Assembly: GCA_037576215.1 (NCBI GenBank)
Contig: JBANDB010000020.1
Coordinates: forward strand, 434,001-498,000
Reading direction: 5' to 3'
Length of the DNA: 64,000 nucleotides
DNA from: Armillaria gallica
Taxonomy: Eukaryota > Basidiomycota > Agaricomycetes > Agaricales > Physalacriaceae
The position numbers were made by a program, and so were the translations under genes. Below the pieces are notes generated by a model. That model was not told where the DNA came from, did no database searches, and worked only from the letters and a program-made list of their open reading frames with translations. Positions 9,206 through 20,801 of this stretch are shown one piece after another; within the stretch, counting starts at the first letter, position 1, and each line of letters opens with the position of its first letter.

Positions 9206-9740
9206 CTAAACCCCAACTAGCAAAGGGTTACACGCATTAGCCCCGTTGTACTTGTTCTTGGACATAGTATGTTCATCAGCAAGGGTAAATGAGAACTTTA
9301 AGAACGACGCGGCAGGAGGGAAAATGCGCCGAGGAAGAGGTGGACCCATATGATGTTGCCTTCCCTGCCACAGGGATCGTCCTTCGCTACTGATGAGAAC
9401 CCGTGCATCTCGATGAGTGTGGCGTAGACGTTGTGAACCATGGCTGTCCATACTTCGCCGATGTTTGGTTGTTGGGAATTGAGCGAGGAAGAATACTGGG
9501 GGTTGAGTGAGATCCTTACTGTGGACCTCATGGAGCTGCTAGATGAAGGAATACTGGAGAACGTTGAAGAAGCCATCGGTAGAGTAGGGGATAGGCGCTC
9601 TACAAGTCCCAGATTGACCTGACTGATCAAATTACTATTATACACATCAAGGTGAAGAATAAGTACCTGCTCTGGCCGTGTAGAAAAATTCGCGTGATTC
9701 ATACCACTCAAATCTAGTCTTGTTTCCATCGCGCCCCCCT
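9206..9740 (-). pseudogene. Gene X remnant (copy d), C-terminal half
   Basis: An open minus-strand frame reads LNSQQPNIGEVWTAMVHNVY and then ATLIEMHGFSS, followed by GNIIWVHLF, then the terminal-exon residues near 9240 (ADEHTM...NGANACNPLL). These blocks recur in the same order in copies c, h and i. This frame has the longest uninterrupted C-terminal X sequence in the window, but the N-terminal exons are missing upstream. Product unknown. Confidence 0.5.
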
Positions 9741-9744
9741 TGTT

Positions 9745-11530
9745 ATCACCGTCGACGCCGTTACATCATCTACCATACATAGAAGGGCTTTCCCATCACT
9801 CTTTGAACCAATACTACTGCGCTCGCGTCGTTTCTCTTTGCTCGTCTCATTGAATGATGACCCTATGACTCAAACTCCCTCGGGAAACAATCAAGAAGGC
9901 ATGAAAATTGTTAACGATACTGTTTCAAAGCAAATACCGAGCTGAAAGGATGGTCAGGCTGTTTCAAGGGCAGCCACCGATTCATATTTTCAGTGGAAAA
10001 TATGACCTTCTATGCACTGTCACAAGTTATAGAAGTTAGGCTCTACTCACTTCTCTGCATGAAAACGCGCGGCTTTGGATGGAAACGCGTCAGTAAATTG
10101 ACGTGTTGGCGGTGCATGTGATTCCATTCGTAACGGATGCGTCGGTGTTAACGAGACCCTTCAGATAAACAACTGAGCAAAATTGGAAAGAAGTTAGCAA
10201 ACACGACCGTCACATTCTGCCGAATGATGCAATATTTCTTATCGGAGAGTAAAGAGGGGATCATGAGCGGAAAGATCTATAGTTTCCCCGATGTCCGGGT
10301 CACCAGTTGTGCCACCTCCGCCTCCAATACTGTCCCTGAGCCCCTAGTTGCCTAGAGATTGAATGCTAGCACCAGTTCTTGGAACTGTCGGTCCTAGGTG
10401 TTATCTTGTGAAAATCCCACGCAGAAATGTATGCGATTCCACGATGCTAGATGCGATGTTTGCCATAAATAAGTATAAGTATGATGTAATGCCATTCTAG
10501 AAAGCTGATCACAGTCAAATTCATCTCTCTTCGCCGATCAACACTCAGCGTGCGGTAGTGCTAAGTGTCGGCGTAAAGCTCCCCCACTGAAAACCAAGAG
10601 CTGAGAGCTGGAAACTCACTATATAAAGGTAGTAGGGACGCCGAACCTGTTACGTGTAAGATCTCGATTCTCGAATGATCTACTCAAGACTGGATTTACT
10701 CTGATAATCGTATAAGACACCAGGCAGACATGAAACATCCTTGATGTAGACACTCCGAAGAAAGCGAGGAGATTCTGACTCCCAGAAACTAATCATGAAA
10801 CTGGGCGGGACTGTGTCAGGACAGGGCACATAGCCATATATGTTATACTGCTAGTTCGAAAGAGAAAGACGCACAACAACTACCCTCGAAGTATGGTTGT
10901 TTTACCGAATCATCACTTTCAGGATTAGTTTCTGAGCATACGTTGATTGTCGAACGACCCTCATCATTGATCCCGAAACCACTTTTCTTTAAATATGTGG
11001 TCTAGTCCTCTGTGATTCCTTTGAAAATGGCGTGTTCATCATTCTCAATGTCGGGAAGACGGTAACCGGCGGCCGTGGATGAGAGTGATGGAATGTGATT
11101 AGATGTGATTTTGCTACCGACGGGGGGATCGGAAAATGAATAACCGTGGTCCCGGCTCCTTCTTGCGACTCGCGGATCAAAATTGCGAGAAGTATTCACG
11201 CCCACCCAGTGGGCTACTGGGTGTTGGTGGGTGAAATTCTCATTATTCCCGTCATGGATGAAATTAGCTTGAAGGAAGATAAGCTTAAAATTCTGAAAAG
11301 ACGTAAAAAAAAACAAAAGGTGAAGGTGCGTCGATGAGCGGACACACTATGAATAAAAGACTTACGAACGAATAAGAGGCATGCACGTCGCCCCTTCCCT
11401 TAACTTTCATTTCAACATTGCCGTCGAATAGGGTTGTATTCTGTTGTATTCCTCTTCTGTCGCATTCGTCGCAAAAGGCAGGTTACGGCAACACGATTCC
11501 TGATCACGGGGAATTGCTTGCAGGGTTCTT
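9745..11530. other. Intergenic, no supported gene
   Basis: About 1.8 kb without a recognisable gene before caspase copy 2. A GC-containing hairpin-like stretch (cacccagtgggctactgggtg, 11203-11223) is the only local structure noted. No TATA box as clear as that of copies 1, 4 and 5 was found upstream of 11543. Confidence 0.35.
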
Positions 11531-11542
11531 TTCATGGGGACA

Positions 11543-12859
11543 ATGCTACGTGGTCGTATCGCATCGACTGACGTTTGTATCCCTCTTAATCTAAGCTCTG
11601 ATCGTCGTTTTAACCTTGGCTAGGCTGATACCATTTTATTGAAGCTGGAACAAATGGAAGAAGAAATACGCCCCCTGGAGGAGTTGGAGATTGCGGTAGC
11701 GGAGCAACTGGGGATCCGGATGTCTGGGGAGGACATTGACTCGGTTGCAGTTCTCCTCGAGACTAAAAACAAAGTATTGAGCCACGGAAACTATTCACCA
11801 ACTCTGGGACGTCTTCACAAACTCCAACGCCTCCGCCTTCAATATAGCCATTGTCAGCGGGGACTTCCGGTTCAATTGGAAGTGTGTCCTTCGCTCCCCG
11901 GTGTGAGTCGCAACCACAGTGATTATATTTTATATTACTTATTCGTAGTATTTTAGCCTCCAGACCATGTTGACGCCTCTCGATTTTGGGCTGTCCTCAT
12001 TGGTATCGATGGGTACACAAACTATCCGCTACGTGGTTGCATATCCGATGTACGATCAATGGAGAAGTACTTGACTGAGGTTCTCGGCGTCCCCAGCGAT
12101 CGTGTCCAACTCCTTCTCGGATCAACGGAGCATGCTTCCCCTGAAGATCCATTGAATCCCTCCCGTGACCACATCATCGATGCCCTGCTCAGTATCATTA
12201 CCAACTCCCAGATCGCGTACGGCGATAACATCATCATCTACTACTCCGGACACGGCTCGTACTACCCATATCATATGGAGGAATACGACGAGACCACATA
12301 TATTGAAACACTGTGCCCTGTTGATCGCGATACCCTTGACGCCAACGGTGTTCCCATCCCCGACATCAGCGACCGCGAATTGAATACCCTCCTGACCCAG
12401 ATCTCCCGAGAAAAGGGGCATCGAATCACAGTTATACTTGACTGTTGCCACTCTGGTGGCGTCAGCCGATCACTTCCTGAGCCGGAAGCGCGGACTTCCC
12501 CCCCAATGATGCGGGCGACCCTTCAGGATATGCTCCTTACCGGGGAGAAATATTTGAGGCATTATCCAGGATATCGCTCCATTTTATCGAAGGACTGGTA
12601 CCCAGATATGGACTCGCACGTTGTCCTGGCGGCCTGTAAGGATTATCAATTTGCAAAGGCGAGGAAGGTGAAACAGAAAGATGGTGTGGAGGAGTACGTT
12701 GGAATTTTCACGAGTTCGCTTCTGCATGCTCTCCGTTCGGGCCACTGGAGAAAAGAGACGACGTACGCCGATCTCGTAGATTCTTTGGACAAGACGACTC
12801 ACCAGACGCCGGTTGTTGCTGGAAAGCACAAGGCCGCGCGTCTCTGGTATCAGGACTAA
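11543..12859 (+). CDS. Caspase-domain protein (peptidase C14, metacaspase-like), copy 2
   Basis: Same three-exon layout as copy 1: exons 11543-11572, 11624-11902, 11957-12859 (403 aa). Intron 1 is GTTTGT...GGCTAG and intron 2 is GTGAGT...TTTTAG, both phase 0. An in-frame ATG at 11534 would add three residues; 11543 was chosen because it aligns with the other copies. The N-terminal segment (LEELEIAVAEQLGI) is two codons longer. Caspase core: FWAVLIGIDGY, His202 in YSGHG and Cys267 in DCCHSGG; this copy keeps the Gly of the usual DxCHSG motif. No X gene is next to it; instead a decayed F-box gene lies 0.5 kb downstream on the opposite strand. Exon 1 is the weakest part. Confidence 0.83.
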
Positions 12860-12889
12860 AGGTATTCTCATATTTCGAGCATAGACGAT

Positions 12890-13400
12890 CATTCATTTTG
12901 TTTTTGAGTTTTTGCTTCTACATCCTACTTACGTTTCGCTTGTATTCTGTGTCTGTCTGAACATTTCTGTAGGTAGAAGTTCTTGTTATGATAGGGCTGG
13001 CGGGGATCCTTCGCGAAGCCGACACTGGGATCCTCGAGATGGAACGAAAAAAAAAGCGCCACTATATGTTTTCAATACAAGTTTGATATAATAATAGAAG
13101 ATGCGCACCTACCAAAGCTCCGATAACGACGTCCGTCACCCAGGCGACGTTGCCAGTGTGGGCATTTCATACCAGGCCCATGTTTATTCGTTCTGAAGTT
13201 GGATTACCTGTGTCAAAATGCTGATGTTGTCGTCCTTCAATAGGTAATCGAGCGTATGCAGGAATTGATTGAAGATGTCAGAGAGAGTGGACCTCGATGG
13301 AGGCTAAGGTATCTTCCAGGGCCACAGACGTTGTCGGGGAAGCAATGCTTGCTGTGTAATAAGATCTACGAATGTGTGTGTAAGTTGATATAAGGTTCGA
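12890..13400. other. Region between caspase copy 2 and the F-box relic
   Basis: On the minus strand GNVAWVTDVVIGAL (about 13180-13130) and, just upstream of it, a peptide TSVALEDTLASIEV (about 13325-13285) can be read. They may be 3' exons of the F-box gene; a similar layout (NTIASAEVRSIWRLQ) occurs at 53880-54110. An eight-A run is at 13049. No intact gene. Confidence 0.35.
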
Positions 13401-13401
13401 T

Positions 13402-13936
13402 TCAGAGAGACGAACCTGGACCATGGACCTTCAACTTTTCGACAGCGAGAGACCCCAAAAGAAAGTGTAGATTGGAATGACATCGGGAGAAACGTAGGTC
13501 CCGGATAGCGACGGGTACCATATCAGCAATGTCCTGCGACTCATCATAGCAATGCAATTCCAGAGTCACGAGAGACAACATCGGATTCTTGAGAATCAAG
13601 CAGATGAAGGGGGCTGATCCGCCACTCAAACGAACATGGCCTATATTGTTTATTGACGCCAAGACCGAGGTAAATGATGAGGGACAAGTCGAAGTATTCG
13701 TCCACGATGATAGAGAGGGTCCTGATACCTGCTAGGCGCTCTGAATCGAAGGAAATGAGGTTGGGTTTCGGTTGCTGCTCGGTACCAAAGATGACGGTAA
13801 CGTTCCTCCAAAGAAAATGACAGGCTATGTCATGAAGATTGCGTTTCTCTGTGAGACAGCGCGCGCGGAGGGTATGAGGATCGGTGAATTGCATGATGTA
13901 TGAGAACAGCTCGTGTGGGAGGTCCAACAGGCGCAT
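13402..13936 (-). pseudogene. F-box-like protein, frameshifted
   Basis: Starts MRLLDLPHELFSYIMQF, then TDPHTLRARCLTEKRNLHDI and FLWRNVTV. This is the F-box-like layout common in basidiomycetes (LPxEL...DPxTLxxCxLxxR.xHDIA...LWRxVTV), where F-box proteins are substrate adaptors of SCF ubiquitin ligases. The frame continues to about residue 85, then must shift by one base near 13665-13680 to reach INNIGHVRLSGGSAPFICL and the Leu-rich LVTLELHCYD...DLRFSRC, which reads like the repeat region after the F-box. The shift could be a mutation or an unrecognised intron. A second F-box relic lies 0.5 kb upstream. Confidence 0.55.
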
Positions 13937-14426
13937 TGAGGGTCAGGGAAGGAGGCATGACTGGGTCGTATACTTTCATATACAAAACAAACAGAAAGCG
14001 CCACAGAGAGAATGGATGGGCACATATATACAACTAAAGTAAGCCTCGGGCCCCAACGGAAGAATGAGCAAATCCAACTAATATAAAGCGTTGACAGCGC
14101 AAATGGAAAGACTCCGAATGGACACCGGAGCATTTCCAGAACAGTCCTGTTGCTCCGCATCGCATTCCTCCAACTCGACAGTGGCGAGAGACGCTGCGAT
14201 GTTCAACTATCGAGCGGACGAGAGTACCAGTTCCTCCAGTCACACGAACATGGTGCAGGTCAACCATACTCGTGAAAACCCGAGTGTATAGCTTAGAGTC
14301 CAACTCGAGATACCCATGAACGTCCAGTGAGTGTCCTAACAGCCGATAAGCGAGACGTATCAAAAGAAAAGAGGTTGGGTTTCGGTTTCGGCAGGCGTAT
14401 TCCGCCGAAGGAAGCGTCGTGCTTAT

Positions 14427-14531
14427 TCATGGAGTAGACGTTTCTCTGTTAGACAGAGTAAGGAGTGTTTCTCGGTCCGTGTCGTTGACTACGAGCGAGA
14501 GTACCTGTGGAGGGAGATCGAGTAGATGCAT
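14427..14531 (-). pseudogene. F-box N-terminus, truncated (34 aa)
   Basis: Short minus-strand frame MHLLDLPPQVLSLVVNDT.RETLLTLSNRE followed by a stop. It matches the start of the F-box relic at 13936 (MRLLDLPHELFSYIMQFTD), and the downstream bases (gtttctctgttagacag / gtttctctgtgagacag) are also shared. A tandem F-box paralogue cut short after the first helix pair. Confidence 0.5.
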
Positions 14532-14559
14532 CCAGTTGGGAAGAATGGTGGGATGAGAG

Positions 14560-16490
14560 AAAGGGTTCGTTGACGCTGCGGAATATATACGCAACATTCG
14601 AAGAGGCGCAGGGTGGTGACAGGGATAATATACCCCTCAGTCTACACACGCAGGAGGATGCTAGCGAGACCCTTAGTCATGACATTTACAAGACTACGAC
14701 AGTGAACCGGAGGTTATGCCGTTATGCCGCGAAGGAATAGAAGCGATAACCAGCCGACGTTGTCGTTTACATACCCGCATCAATGGATCAATTGAGCGAG
14801 GTTTTATCTAGCATCGAAGGCGCGGGTCGAATGAGAAAGCAATAAATCAGTCTCACGGTAACTGGTAGCCTCGGAAACGGTGCAAACTCACGAGCTGTTG
14901 AATAATGAGGATTAAATCAAGTCAACAGTTTCATATATGGACATACAAAGACATCTGATACAGTGGCATATCAACAGAGCGACACCCCATCAAAATTGAC
15001 GGCTCTGGGTGCCGGAGCTCGGTAAGCGTGGAGGCATCAGCTATCTCGCCCGACTCGAATTGACAGGTTGTACATGGATGCACGCCGGTGTTCAATCCCT
15101 CGGGCAGCCCGTAGGTTTTCTGGACCATTTCATAAGATCGTCGGCGCGTCGAGAATGCTATCCAGGATCAGCCGAAATCGAACAAGAACGTTGTTTCTAC
15201 GGGGGAAAGTGAGCATGATCAACTGAACGTCACAGTAGAACGCACTTGGATAGCGGGCGTCAAACTCCTCCATACGTTTTAGTTCTGGGCTTTCAAGGCG
15301 TCGGGAATTGCATCAGGAGCAAGGCGAAAGAGCCGAGATCGACCAAAAACGAATGGGTGTTCTATCAGCGAGCATCAGATATGTCATGACCTGCTGAAGA
15401 AGATCGAAAGAGACGTACGATATCCGTCGTGATGTAACGCCGATATACTACGTATTTTTCACAATAGGTGCGAGACAGGCTAGCGAAACATGCCCAACAC
15501 GGAACAGACCATGGGTTTCCGATGCCAACGTTCTCAGTGTTCGGACTTTGATTGAGGGCATAAAAGTGGGCCTAATTATTACATCAGATTGAAAAATGAC
15601 GATCACAGATAATTGATGAGGCTCTCACAGTAAGACTCGCACATCCTAGTCATCCGGATCTCGTGACGGGCTTTCATAAATCATGCCACTGAGATTTCTG
15701 GCCTTCTGGGAAAGCCCGTCATTGTGAATGGTACACTGTCTCCAAGTGGTAGCAGGATACACCTGGCAACCGAAATTCAGCTTCAGAGCGGACGCATCAC
15801 CAGAGCCATACCAGAGATCACAGAGTAGGTCCTGTGCTACCTATCGAGGAGTCACAGAGTGTTAAGGTCATTCAAAAGACGATCGACGGCGACAAACCTC
15901 GTTGACATGAACCATTGACCATTCTCCATCTCGTTTCATGTGCACAGCGCGCCTTCCCCATGACCGTCCTACCAAGGCCCTCGATAGGGAGCACCGGCAT
16001 TGAAAGAGCCCTAAAGTCAACAGATCAGTCAATAAGAATATCAAGGCGACGAGTGAGGATGATGAATACCTCGTCGAGAGTCACCGAGGCACAGTTCCCA
16101 GATTTCGCCGCATACATGCGCCCATTTTGATTGCCATCTCTGAGTACGTGGTCACAAGATAGTAACGACCATAGTGGTAGGATTCTGTCGAGTCATAGCG
16201 CCCGACGCGGTTTCCTCGACGACACCATGGATGCCAATTTCCTGTCAGAGCGACCACACTATCAGCGACGTGATAATGTATGGAGATGTATGGCTGTACC
16301 AGCGAAAGGCGACCGTAGCACGTCGACAAGTTAGCGAAGAGTTGGTCACTATAGCCGGAGCGACGTGGAAAGGAAGAGGACATTTACTTCCCACGCTTCA
16401 TTTTGATCCCCGATTCTTTCCGAACGTAGTGAGGAGAAGGGAGGGCTTTGTCAACCCGAAAACGACAGTTTGCCCACTGTAGAGTGTATG
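14560..16490. other. Intergenic, no supported gene
   Basis: Almost 2 kb of mixed composition with only short, featureless open frames on both strands. Nothing recognisable. It may hold further decayed F-box-type sequence, but I cannot show it. Confidence 0.3.
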
Positions 16491-16498
16491 CAGGGGCT

Positions 16499-16745
16499 AT
16501 TTGGCGTCTGATTGTGTTTGCGTGCAACACCTTTTGCAGTCAACATCCGATCCCTCTTTTTCCCGATGTCTGACGTCTGCTCCCTGGTCGATGTTTTTCC
16601 CGTTGGCAACTCTGTTTCGGCCGCGGACTATTTGGCGTCTGATCCTTGCAGTCAATGTCCAATCCCTCCTCTTCCCGATGTCTGACATCGTGGGTCTGAA
16701 TTGAAGGGTTTTCCCGTTGGAAAGTCTGTTTCAGCCGTCTTATTT
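16499..16745. repeat. Tandem duplication, period about 131 bp (two copies)
   Basis: 'atttggcgtctgat' begins at 16499 and again at 16630. The following landmarks repeat in order: ttgcagtcaacatcc/ttgcagtcaatgtcc, ttcccgatgtctgac, ttttcccgttgg, ctgtttcggccg/ctgtttcagccg. Two diverged copies with small indels. Confidence 0.7.
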
Positions 16746-16749
16746 GCGT

Positions 16750-18260
16750 TGATATAAAGGTGGGCATGAGTGACCTGCTTATCAAGTTTCACGGAGAACC
16801 GTTATGTTTTTACACTGGAAACGTATCTGTCAATAATCAGGTTGTCGAGCTGCCGATTCGTCGTGTGTGCTACTACTTCGAACATAATCGGAACCGCTAA
16901 CGATCGTATTCAGATCCACTTCATTTGAACTTTATGCTCGGTACGCCATCTGTGTTTGTGTTGGGCACACTGTGTTATAACGCTCGGTGCATCATGTGTT
17001 ACGTGCTCAGCGTTAGTAACATGTTTTTATATAATAAACCTTGTCGGTGGACTCGTCTCTCAGTCGAGGCTGATTTACCGGACTACGACGTGAAATTTGA
17101 ACCCGCTGTGATATCCTCGCTTCCATACCAACATGCTTAAGTCGTCCCGCGGTGTATGTCTATGGTTGGAGCACTGTTTCAGTTGTCATACAAATTGGGT
17201 GCATGCTCGAGTGGTGTATATCACAGGATCTTTCATTATTGAAGATGTTTTAGATGCTCGTGTGGTTCTTACTGTGAGTGCTGTTGAATGCCAGACTCGA
17301 GAATGGAAAGCTCGGAACCGATGCAGCAACAGGTCCCCGTAAGGTCTCAGAATCCAGGGCTCAATGAAACAGCAGGCGACTCAACGAAGCCGGTAGCCTT
17401 CTGAGCAAACCCGTGTTCCAGACGTGTGCACCTCCTTGTCCTATGCAGCGTGATACTTAAACTGGGACAGTGTTTCCGGCATGGCTATCTGTTCTCCTTA
17501 TGTAAATCAAGAGAGTTGGTGCAGCAAAGGAAAGGAGCGTACCAAGTCACTTAGTACGCATACACACATGGGGCCATACGACATACTCTACTGGTGATTG
17601 TCATGACTTCTCTTCATCGCTGAAGCGCTGACGATTCAACGAAGGTTCCCGATGCGAAATCGGCAGTTGACTTGGTACAGAACAGCAGGACCCGCATGAA
17701 GAAGGAATTCCCTGGCGCCGATACCCTGCTGTGAGCTGTAAAAAGCAATGATATAGTCACTATTGGGGTGCTTTAGTTTAACAAAACAGGGACTGATTGT
17801 AGTTAGAGAAAGTGTTCTGCCCTCCCTTAACAGTCAATCCGAAGGAGGGCCCAACGAACGTTCGTCGTTAAGACAAGATCCTCTATGATCTGTCATATTT
17901 GCAGTATCAAGATCGCTAGGATCCAATGCACCGTGGTACCGTTTCGTAGACCGTGACAAAGTCTATGAGGTTTGACAGCTTCTAGACGGTGGAATTTACA
18001 CGAGTCTGCCGAGAAGATACCAGGCGGGGCGACTCGTTTGATGGCCTGATAGTGACGGACAGAGACTAAATCGGGGAAGTGGTCATGAGAGGCGTGTGCC
18101 GCTGTAAACTCGATATCTGACTACGGGGACAAGGGCGTGGATTGATCGTGGTGTGGTCGGAGAAGTTTCACCCTGCACTGTACAGCCATAGTACAGGTCA
18201 GTGCAATCCTGCTTGGTTGTAACTTACACGAGAAGAATTAGAAGATGGATATGAAGATGT
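16750..18260. other. Intergenic, no supported gene
   Basis: Short plus-strand frames occur at 16925-17342 but no family is recognised. They could be an upstream, degenerate part of the Helitron-associated gene that starts near 18280. No repeat with clear boundaries was seen. Confidence 0.3.
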
Positions 18261-18279
18261 TCAAGCCATCCGTTGCAGA

Positions 18280-19530
18280 ATGTTGATTCTGCGGAAGGCG
18301 TCCTTTCGAAAGGCTGTTATCGACACAGTTGTGGCTAACTTTCTGTGTTTCGCTGCTAATATTGCGCTTGAGGACGATTTGGTCTTGCACACGAGGGTTG
18401 ACCAAGTACTGCAGGCTGTTCGTGGACGTCGGCGTGACGTTATCTTCGACCTTTTCTCTCTCAGTACGGTGAAATCTTGATTCCTACAATTATTCACCCT
18501 CGGTATGGTAATCGTTACCATTGTGCAACTCTGAAAGTGACCACTGAAGTTTTCGGAGATGTTGAGTTGTTGCTTGAACCGCAACTATTTGGATCATGCC
18601 TCCGACGCATTGCATACCCGAGATCGCAGAAGTTTGTCCAATGTCCAGTTGTTTCACTATTCAAGGTGAAGATGTTTATTATCTACCGAGGATTGATCGA
18701 GGCCCTTAAATGTTTGACGCTGGATCGGTGGGCTGAACTTGTCGAAATGCCACCCCAAATTGTGGGTGAAATTATGAACTGCTACAAAGCGAACATCGAT
18801 CTAGAATTTGATCTAGGTCTTGGTGATGTGAACTACGAGTTCGGTAGAGGCTTCTGTGCACCTGTTCTGTGTCCGATGATGATTCGCAAATGTGTAGGAC
18901 AATGACATTCATCAGTGCATGAAAATCGCTGCTCAAGCGTCCGACCACTTCAGCAATGTTTGCAGGGATTGACCGCAGACCGTGTCTTTCGATACAAAGT
19001 TAAATAGCCGTAGGAGGTTCCGGGAAGGCATGAAATGGACTAGGTGCCAGACTTGTTCTGTGCGTTCTCCGCGCTCGCATACATTGTAGACAGCCTTTAG
19101 TGAGTCGTTCTTACTCGGAAGCAAACCTCGAGAACTTAACCGATAGGCTGACTTTCGACTTGTTGCAAATCAGGGATGGAGATGTTGGCGTGGTTCCTTC
19201 GGTTCTTTGTTCGTACATTTTGGATCCAAATGGACGGGTGGACGGATTTTGACTGTGTGTACTCAATATGAGGCGAGGCTTGAATCTAGCTTGAATCTGG
19301 TTCGTTTCCAAAGTATGCATTAAGAAACCGTCTGTTCCGGGGTACTCTTCCTGAGGAGTTTCGAGACTTGACTTGGGTGGAGGACATGGTCTGCATTGTG
19401 TATCGGTGTACCATTCAGGTGAGAAGACTCTATGGGAGTTCAAACCCGATCAGCCTCGAGGTTTTCATAGAAATGTTCCGACATTCTTATTGTAAAAACA
19501 TTGTTGGTTGTTGGAATTGATTCTCGAGTC
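18280..19530 (+). pseudogene. Helitron-associated protein remnant (DUF6570-like)
   Basis: Plus-strand coding can be followed through several frame changes. An N-terminal piece (KASFRKAVIDTVVANFLCFA, 18301 on) is followed by a 142-codon open stretch 18477-18905 (HPRYGNRYHCATLKVTTEVF, RWAELVEMPPQIV). Then come CMKIAAQASDHFSNVC (near 18920), LLQIRDGDVGVVPSVLCSY (near 19160), and LFRGTLPEEFRDLTWVEDMV followed by CIVYR (near 19340). The last block, with LPEEFRDLTWVE, is the hallmark I associate with the DUF6570 protein that accompanies Helitron helicases in basidiomycetes. Stops and frameshifts make it a pseudogene, and no Helitron helicase is in the window. Confidence 0.55.
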
Positions 19531-19539
19531 ATGCCGAGC

Positions 19540-20470
19540 ACCGGTAGGTTACATAAGGAAAATGGAAAGAATCGGGGACCGGCGTGGAAACGCCGCTACA
19601 GGGATATCCGACCGGGCCGGTAAACCTCGGATCGTCGGCGAAAAGCTCTATTCATGTTTTGCTTCGGCCTGAACGATACTTCGGTCTAACACAACCACTC
19701 CAAGATGCTCATCGAATCTAAGCTCTTCTAGCACAAGCAAGTATGCTAGACATCCATAAATTCGATTGATTTTCCGTTGCTGCCTGAATTGCCCTACTCC
19801 TTACCGCCGCTCCAACTTTCTACTCGTGGGTAGGATTTCACTCCTGGTTTCTGGGTTAACAGCTAGGTACTTGGCTCCCTTAACTCCTGTAGTGAAGCAA
19901 CAATGGACGAAGGTCCTAGTACTCTGTAATTTTCTGAATTTTGTACGATTTTTCGACGGTATCCTATTCTACCAGATTTGACTTGTTAGTAGGATAACCA
20001 GGAAATGTGTACTCTCTGGGCCACCGATATTGCGAGTCCGGAGCTTACGAAGGATTCGTCCTTGTAGATGATCAATGATTATTCAATGTAACGTGCAGAG
20101 ACTTTGGGCGGGTTCACCGTATTCATGGCAGTCATCGGGATTGCCTCAGCATTGCCCGACTATGACGCCCTCTCACCTCCCACCTCCTTGCCAAAGCGCG
20201 ACATTGGGCCAATACAAGCTTGATTCACAATAATCGCCGAGCGCCCGCGAGTACTAAGTCCTCACGCTAAGTAGCCAGCAGGCAACAACCGTCGACGAGC
20301 AGTGTTCATCGCCGTTTCGTTGTATCACATCATCTTGAGCTCCTCAGTTATGGTGTTACTTTCATCATAACAGGTCTTTATTGCTCCAGCATTCCGTCGA
20401 CTACTTCTCAAGCCGCTCGTGACTCAAGTCGTGGATAAAGTGTCTTCAGCTGCTTGTCTGTTTTTGAAAT
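19540..20470 (+). pseudogene. Block B, copy 3, heavily decayed
   Basis: Pieces of block B occur in order: 'gctgcctgaattgccctactcc' (19780; like 31360), 'acagctaggtacttggc' (19859; like 31448), 'ctcccacctccttgccaaagcgcgac' (20180; like 5006) and 'cagcaggcaacaacc...cgagcag' (20277; like 5440). The central coding part is deleted. It is followed by tRNA-derived unit 1, as in the other arrays. Confidence 0.4.
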
Positions 20471-20599
20471 GGTGCGTTTACGGCTCACCTTTCTGTTAAA
20501 TGTATGATGAGACGATTAGGTCACATCAAAAATTGCAAGACACTCAGGAGATCCTTTTGCTTCGCCCAGATTATGGAGTGGTCGCATACTACACGCTAC

Positions 20600-20688
20600 T
20601 CGAATATAGTGTACAGGGAAACATTGCTGCCTCATTAGACTGTTCGATTATGTTGACGGCGGCTTGGGTTCAATTCCCTACCTCCGAA
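20600..20688 (+). other. tRNA-derived unit 1 (third array)
   Basis: Same position and sequence type as 5737-5824: 'gaatatagtgtacaggg', 'gactgttcgatta', 'ggcggcttgggttcaattccctacctccgaat'. The B box has one change (GGTTCAATTCC, 20667-20677). Downstream the array is interrupted by the element starting at 20802, and resumes with unit 2 at 23285. Confidence 0.5.
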
Positions 20689-20801
20689 TCAGAATTGACA
20701 AGTACTGCTGCCTTTGTCTCCCCAAAGAATGCGTACTACGCTTGACCAGTGCCGAGTCTTTAATATTCATTCACAATATCAAGCTTACTGCCTTCCCTTT
20801 T

